Shown piece after piece: positions 59,427-64,000 of a DNA stretch of 64,000 nucleotides. The translations under genes and the position numbers were made by a program. The notes under the pieces are model-generated. The model did no database searches, was not told where the DNA came from, and was given only the letters and a program-made list of their open reading frames with translations. Each line of letters starts with the position of its first letter. Position 1 is the first letter of the stretch. The stretch covers positions 1,984,001 to 2,048,000 of the forward strand of contig OZ245921.1 in NCBI GenBank assembly GCA_965229695.1, written 5' to 3'. The DNA comes from JANSYL01 sp965229695 (GTDB taxonomy: Bacteria; Pseudomonadota; Alphaproteobacteria; Rhodobacterales; Rhodobacteraceae).

Positions 59427-60239
59427 ATGTCTGATCCATATTCCAACTTGGCGGGTGAAGATCAAAACCTGCAAAGCCGCATCGCCGACGCGATGGAGGC
59501 GCGCTGTTTGGAACCCGCGCAGGTTGCGATCCGCCGCGCCTATCTGACGGGGCTGGATTTATCGGAGGGGGCTGTGGCGGTCGAATTTGGCTCGGGCACC
59601 GGCCATGTCACCCGTGATTTGGTCGACATCGCAGGCGCAAACCAGGCCATCGGGATTGAGCCCTCACCCGTGATGGCCGCGCGGGCCGAGGCCCAGTTTG
59701 CCGATCGCCCCGATCTGAGCTTTGAGACCGGCGATGCCAAGGCCACGCGCTTTGACGATGGCTCGGTCGATCTGGTGCTGATGCATACGCTGCTCTGCCA
59801 TGTGCCGCAGCCCGAGGAGGCGGTGGCCGAGGCGTTTCGCATTCTCAAGCCTGGCGGCGTCTTGGCGATTTGTGACGGGGATTATGACACCGCCACCACG
59901 CAGATCGCCGATTTCGATCCTTTGGACCGATTGGTGCGCTTCATGATCAATCAGAACGTCACCAATCTGTGGATCATGCGCCAGATCGAACACATCCTGC
60001 GCGATTGCGGCTTTGCGCCCGGTGCGCGCCAAGGGCATGGCTACGTCGCCGAAGGGCAGGCGGCCTATTTCATGACCGTCTTGGACCGGGGGGCGGATCG
60101 TATGGCCGAAACCGGGCTGCTTTTTGCGGAGACGGCCGAGGCGCTGAAGGCCGAGGCGCGGCAAAGACTGGCGGCGGGCAAGTTCTTTGGCTTCATGTCT
60201 TATGTCAGCCAAATCGCCCGAAAACCGACCAAGGGATAA
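59427..60239 (+). CDS. Class I SAM-dependent methyltransferase
   Basis: A 270-residue methyltransferase: motif I VAVEFGSGTGHVTRDLV, acidic motif II AIGIEPSPVM, the ALD-like segment SVDLVLMHTLLCHVPQPEEA and LKPGGVLAICDGD of the UbiE/Methyltransf_11 group. The remaining C-terminal 110 residues vary in this family and should set the substrate, which cannot be told here. An AAGGGGGC site precedes the ATG. It stands between the cycM terminator and the yej genes. Confidence 0.87.
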   Translation: MSDPYSNLAGEDQNLQSRIADAMEARCLEPAQVAIRRAYLTGLDLSEGAVAVEFGSGTGHVTRDLVDIAGANQAIGIEPSPVMAARAEAQFADRPDLSFETGDAKATRFDDGSVDLVLMHTLLCHVPQPEEAVAEAFRILKPGGVLAICDGDYDTATTQIADFDPLDRLVRFMINQNVTNLWIMRQIEHILRDCGFAPGARQGHGYVAEGQAAYFMTVLDRGADRMAETGLLFAETAEALKAEARQRLAAGKFFGFMSYVSQIARKPTKG

Positions 60240-60395
60240 GCGCTGGCCCGGCCAAGCCGTTTCATTTCTGCATGATCACACGCCTGATCGCGTTCGATCA
60301 CATATTCTCAACTAGACCCTTGCGGGGCTGGCCTCTACCGTATCCAGACCCACATTGGGACAAAGACAGCCCCGAGGACGAGCTTGGAGACCCAT

Positions 60396-62306
60396 ATGCC
60401 AAATCGCCCCGCCGCCGCGTTTGCGGCTGCTAAGACCCGACGCCTGTCGTTTTGGACACATACGCCGCTTTGGGCTGCCGCCCTGATCCTGGGCCTTGGT
60501 GCCAGCGCGGCGTTTTCGCAAGACGATGATCTGAACGTGACCCATGGTGTGTCGACCTTTGGCGATTTGCGATACGGGCCAGATTTTGAGCATCTGGATT
60601 ATGTGAACCCCGATGCCCCCCAGGGGGGTGAGATGTCGTTTGCCTGGTCGTCGGGCAATTTCGATTCCATGCACCCCTATACCCGCGTGGGCAGACCGGC
60701 GGTGCTGTCCTCGATTTTCTTTGAGTCGATGCTGACCGGCACGGCGGATGAGGTCGGATCATCCTACTGCCTGCTTTGCGAAACCATCGCGTATCCCGAT
60801 GACAAAGAATACGTCATTTTCACCATTCGCGAAGAAGCTGTGTTTTCCGATGGCACGCCGGTGACAGCGCAGGATGCGCTGTTTTCGTACGAGATTCTGC
60901 GCGACGAAGGCTTGCCGAGCTTCCGCGCCTCGATCCCGCTGACCATTGCTTCGGCCCAGGTGATCGACGACCGGACGATCCGCTATGATTTCAACCCCGA
61001 CGCGCCGCTGCGCGGTCGGATCGAATCCGCCGGTGGATTGCCGGTGTTCAGCCAAGCCAGCCACGAGGCGAGCGGCCTGGGCTTCGAAGAAAGCCGGTTG
61101 GAGCCGTTGATTGGATCGGGCCCCTATGTGTTGGGGGAGGTCGATCCGGGCAACCGCGTGGTTTACGCCCGCAACCGCGACTATTGGGGTGATGGTCTGC
61201 CGATCAATGTGGGCCGCAACAATTACGATGCGATCCGCATCGAATATTACGGCGACAGCCTGGCGGCTTTCGAAGGGTTCACCGCCGGTAATTACACTTT
61301 CCGCCAGGAATCGAGCAGTCAGGCTTGGGCCAACAATTACGATTTCCCCAAGCTAGAAGACGGCACGGTGATCCGCGAAACGCTGCCCGATGGTACGATT
61401 GCCACCGGCCAAAGCTTTGCCATCAACCTGCGGCGCGAGAAATTCGAAGACCCGCGGGTGCGCGAAGCCATCGCCATCATGTTTAACTTTGAATGGACCA
61501 ATCAAACGCTGTTTTTTGGCCTGTACCGGCAGCCGATCAGTTTCTGGGAAAACACCGATCTGGCCGCCCAGGGCCTGCCATCGGAGGCGGAACTGGCGAT
61601 CCTGGAACCGCTGCGCGATATGTTGCCCGAGCGGGTTTTCACCGAAGAGCCGTTTACCGCGCCCGCATCGAACCCCGATCGCGCCTTTGACCGCCGGAAC
61701 GCGCGCCGCGCCGTGCGGCTTTTGGAAGAGGCGGGCTGGGTGCCGGGCGATGACGGACTGGTGCGCAACGCGGCGGGTGAAACGCTGGAGGTGGAATTCC
61801 TCAACTCCTCCCCGCTGTTTGACCGGATCATCAACCCCTATGTCGAAAATCTGCGCGCGATTGGCATTGATGCCTCGCTCAACCGGGTCGACAACGCGCA
61901 ATTCAGCCAGCGCCAGCGCGACGGTGATTTCGACCTGATCACCGATCACTTCCCGATGGGGTATGAACCGGGATCGGGTCTGCGGCAGTATTTCGGGTCC
62001 ATCGGCGCGGATGAGTCGCTTTTTAACTCCCCCGGTCTGGCCAATGAGGGGATCGATCAGTTGATCGAGATTGTGGTCGATGCCGAAACCCAGGACGAGT
62101 TGAACGTGGCCGTCAGCGCGCTGGATCGCGCCTTGCGGGCCAACATCATCCGCATCCCGCAATGGTTCAATGACAGCCACTGGGTCGCCTATTACGACAT
62201 GTATCGCTATCCCGAAGAGCTGCCGCCGTTTTCGCTGGGCTTCCTGGATATCTGGTGGATCGACCCCGAGGCCGAGGCCGCCTTGCGCGAACAAGGCGCG
62301 TTCTAA
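60396..62306 (+). CDS. yejA: Peptide ABC transporter substrate-binding protein, YejA-like
   Basis: Periplasmic binding protein of the SBP_bac_5 family, 636 residues, signal peptide near residues 20-42 (PLWAAALILGLGASAAF). Typical segments are GDLRYGPDFEHLDYVNPDAP, DGTPVTAQDALFSYE, GSGPYVLGEVDPGNRVVYAR, DYWGDGLPINVGRNNYD and the C-terminal IPQWFNDSHWVAYYDMYRYP. This wording fits YejA of the YejABEF microcin C/oligopeptide importer. Start at ATG 60396 with GGAG upstream; a TTG four codons earlier is an alternative. yejB follows six bases on. Confidence 0.92.
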   Translation: MPNRPAAAFAAAKTRRLSFWTHTPLWAAALILGLGASAAFSQDDDLNVTHGVSTFGDLRYGPDFEHLDYVNPDAPQGGEMSFAWSSGNFDSMHPYTRVGRPAVLSSIFFESMLTGTADEVGSSYCLLCETIAYPDDKEYVIFTIREEAVFSDGTPVTAQDALFSYEILRDEGLPSFRASIPLTIASAQVIDDRTIRYDFNPDAPLRGRIESAGGLPVFSQASHEASGLGFEESRLEPLIGSGPYVLGEVDPGNRVVYARNRDYWGDGLPINVGRNNYDAIRIEYYGDSLAAFEGFTAGNYTFRQESSSQAWANNYDFPKLEDGTVIRETLPDGTIATGQSFAINLRREKFEDPRVREAIAIMFNFEWTNQTLFFGLYRQPISFWENTDLAAQGLPSEAELAILEPLRDMLPERVFTEEPFTAPASNPDRAFDRRNARRAVRLLEEAGWVPGDDGLVRNAAGETLEVEFLNSSPLFDRIINPYVENLRAIGIDASLNRVDNAQFSQRQRDGDFDLITDHFPMGYEPGSGLRQYFGSIGADESLFNSPGLANEGIDQLIEIVVDAETQDELNVAVSALDRALRANIIRIPQWFNDSHWVAYYDMYRYPEELPPFSLGFLDIWWIDPEAEAALREQGAF

Positions 62307-62312
62307 CCCAAG

Positions 62313-63464
62313 ATGGGCGCCTATATCCTCAGACGGCTTGCGCTGATCATTCCCACATTGGTGGGGATCATGATCGTCAACTTTGCGCTGACCCAGTTCG
62401 TGCCGGGTGGCCCGGTTGAACAGGTTCTGGCCCAGCTAGAAGGTGAAGGCGATGTCTTTGCCGGTATCTCGGGCGGCGGGTCGGAAACCATCGGCGATAC
62501 CGAGCTAGAGGGTGCGTATGAAGGCGCGCGGGGGTTGCCGCAGGATTTCCTGGATGATCTGCAAGTGCAATTCAACTTTGCCCGGATCGTCTGCGAGGAC
62601 GGGTTTCTGGGCGAGCCGGACCTGCGCAATGATGCGTGCGCCGCTGAACAAATCCCCGGCGTTGAACGCTTTTTCCTGATGATGTGGGATTACCTGCGCT
62701 TCGATTTTGGCGAAAGCTACTTCCGTTCCATCTCGGTCACCGATCTGGTGCTGGAAAAGATGCCGGTCTCGATCACGCTGGGCCTGTGGTCGACCTTGAT
62801 CGCCTATCTGGTGTCGATCCCCCTGGGCATCCGCAAAGCGGTCAGCGACGGGTCGCGCTTTGATACCTGGACCAGCGGGATCATCATCGTGGCCTATGCC
62901 ATCCCCGGCTTCCTGTTTGCGATCCTGCTATTGGTGCTGTTCGCGGGCGGGCGCTATTTCCAGATATTCCCGCTTAGGGGCCTGGTCTCGGACGGGTGGG
63001 AAGATATGACGCTGATCCAGCAGATCGGTGATTATTTCTGGCACATCACCCTGCCGGTTCTGGCCTCGACCATTTCGGCCTTTGCCACCCTGACCCTGCT
63101 GACCAAGAACAGCTTTTTGGACGAGATCAAAAAGCAATATGTGATGACCGCCCGCGCCAAGGGCCTGCGCGAGGGCGCGGTGCTTTACGGTCATGTCTTC
63201 CGCAACGCGATGCTGATCGTGATCGCGGGTTTCCCGGCGGTGTTTGTGGGCGTGTTCTTCGGCGGCTCCCTGATTATCGAGACGATTTTCAGCCTGGATG
63301 GGCTGGGCCGCCTGGCGTTTGAGGCTGCGGTGAGCCGGGATTACCCGGTGATTTTTGGCACCCTATTCGTCTTTGGGCTGATCGGGCTGTTGGTCGGGAT
63401 CATTTCCGATCTGATGTATATCTGGATCGATCCCCGGATCGATTTCGAAAGTCGGGAGACCTGA
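62313..63464 (+). CDS. yejB: Peptide ABC transporter permease, YejB-like
   Basis: Inner-membrane permease of 383 residues beginning MGAYILRRLALIIPTLVGIM. It has an N-terminal helix, a periplasmic insert (about residues 35-130), then the permease core with LVSIPLGIRKAVSDGSRFDT and the EAA loop near RAKGLREGAVLYGHVFRNA, which docks the ATPase. The length, larger than DppB, is that of YejB. yejE starts four bases after its stop. Confidence 0.93.
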   Translation: MGAYILRRLALIIPTLVGIMIVNFALTQFVPGGPVEQVLAQLEGEGDVFAGISGGGSETIGDTELEGAYEGARGLPQDFLDDLQVQFNFARIVCEDGFLGEPDLRNDACAAEQIPGVERFFLMMWDYLRFDFGESYFRSISVTDLVLEKMPVSITLGLWSTLIAYLVSIPLGIRKAVSDGSRFDTWTSGIIIVAYAIPGFLFAILLLVLFAGGRYFQIFPLRGLVSDGWEDMTLIQQIGDYFWHITLPVLASTISAFATLTLLTKNSFLDEIKKQYVMTARAKGLREGAVLYGHVFRNAMLIVIAGFPAVFVGVFFGGSLIIETIFSLDGLGRLAFEAAVSRDYPVIFGTLFVFGLIGLLVGIISDLMYIWIDPRIDFESRET

Positions 63465-63468
63465 GCCA

Positions 63469-64000
63469 ATGGCCATGCCCGACCCCACCCCCGATCATAC
63501 CCCTGGCCCCGACACGCCGGTCATCATCCCCGAACGGCAGCGCGGGCTTTTTACCCTATCGCCGCTGAACAAGCGGCGCTGGCGGAACTTCAAAGCCAAC
63601 CGTCGCGCCTTCTGGTCGCTGATCATCTTTGCGGTGCTTTACGGCATTTCGCTGTGTGCGGAACTAGTCGCCAATGACAAGCCCATCCTGGTGCAATACC
63701 AGGGCGAATACTTCACGCCGATCTTCAATTTTTACCCCGAAACCGCCTTTGGCGGCGATTTCCGGACCGAGGCTGTGTACCGCGATGTCGAGGTGCAATG
63801 CCTGATCATCTCGGGCGGCCTCGACGCTTGCTGGGATGACCCCGACGGCGTGATTGCCGAGGTCGAGGAAACCGGCGCCTATGACGGAGCGGAGGTGGCC
63901 GAGGGCTGGCTGCTGTGGCCGGTCATCCCTTACAGCTACAATACCGTGAACGATCTGGGCCGCGCCGCGCCCTCACCACCCGATGCCAACCATCTGCTGG
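63469..64000 (+). CDS. yejE: Peptide ABC transporter permease, YejE-like (cut by window edge)
   Basis: The first 177 codons are visible. The product begins MAMPDPTPDHTPGPDTPVI, then LSPLNKRRWRNFKANRRAFW and a membrane helix (SLIIFAVLYGISLCAELVAN), followed by a periplasmic region (YQGEYFTPIFNFYPETAFGG; WLLWPVIPYSYNTVNDLG). This matches the N-terminal half of YejE permeases. The permease core and a yejF ATPase gene are expected to the right of the window. Confidence 0.9.
   Translation, partial: MAMPDPTPDHTPGPDTPVIIPERQRGLFTLSPLNKRRWRNFKANRRAFWSLIIFAVLYGISLCAELVANDKPILVQYQGEYFTPIFNFYPETAFGGDFRTEAVYRDVEVQCLIISGGLDACWDDPDGVIAEVEETGAYDGAEVAEGWLLWPVIPYSYNTVNDLGRAAPSPPDANHLL

Overview
The window is a stretch of high-GC alphaproteobacterial chromosome, most probably from the Rhodobacteraceae (Roseobacter group). 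The taxonomic signs are a TIGR02302/DUF4175 protein next to lysA, the L-malyl-CoA lyase Mcl1 of the ethylmalonyl-CoA pathway, a CycM-type membrane cytochrome c, the order uvrC-pgsA-moaD-moaE, a plant-type gshA behind rsmE, and GC-rich interspersed intergenic repeats. I see no phage, insertion sequence, CRISPR array, rRNA or tRNA gene. Apart from one lower-GC glycosyltransferase locus it reads as ordinary core chromosome. The assignment rests on recognised families and gene order, not on a search.

Layout. 1-5.6 kb: argH (cut by the left edge) divergent from a TlpA-like thioredoxin; tag; an EAL protein; phaA-phaB closed by a clear terminator. 5.6-9.4 kb: two tiny paralogous genes, a GcvA-like LysR regulator, a DUF465 protein, a tRNA1(Val)-type methyltransferase with a DUF2007 protein, and a polyprenyl diphosphate synthase. 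9.4-16.7 kb: ispE, a TPR protein, ETF-ubiquinone oxidoreductase, a DUF2834 protein, quinone oxidoreductase, lysA. 16.7-23.4 kb: the large TIGR02302 protein, a zinc-ribbon membrane protein, and the operon ftsE-ftsX-plsC-PPOX flavoprotein. 23.4-29.8 kb: accA, an AraC/GyrI regulator with a free GyrI-domain protein, mcl1, and an operon with an SppA-like peptidase, a small zinc-ribbon protein, a Na+/Ca2+ exchanger and an SDR. 29.8-30.06 kb: an AT-rich intergenic region with a cluster of DnaA-box-like sites. 30-39.6 kb: uvrC, pgsA, moaD, moaE; a coiled-coil/OmpA pair; ubiA divergent from rsmE; gshA. 39.6-45.3 kb: a double-DUF805 protein and the overlapping minus-strand operon pyrB-tail-anchored protein-PH-PH-pyrC'-plsY. 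45.5-53 kb: a family-4-like uracil-DNA glycosylase, a secreted protein, moaB, an RND efflux pair, a DsbD-alpha-like protein. 53-64 kb: yqgE, an EamA transporter, the lower-GC glycosyltransferase, a dienoyl-CoA-reductase-like SDR, a GNAT protein, pheA, cycM, a methyltransferase and the peptide importer yejA-yejB-yejE (cut by the right edge).

How genes work together. PhaA and PhaB make 3-hydroxybutyryl-CoA, which can go to polyhydroxybutyrate or enter the ethylmalonyl-CoA pathway, where Mcl1 acts. IspE, the polyprenyl synthase and UbiA all serve ubiquinone, and ETF-QO and CycM use the respiratory chain. PlsC, PlsY, PgsA and AccA belong to phospholipid synthesis.

The most unusual locus is the pyrB-plsY operon. 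Its 'dihydroorotase' has lost metal ligands and the catalytic Asp, and three uncharacterised membrane-protein genes sit inside it. Next come the DnaA-box cluster upstream of uvrC, a uracil-DNA glycosylase homologue lacking three of four Fe-S cysteines, paired TTGCGCAA palindromes upstream of mcl1, and twin 18-bp palindromes after moaE.
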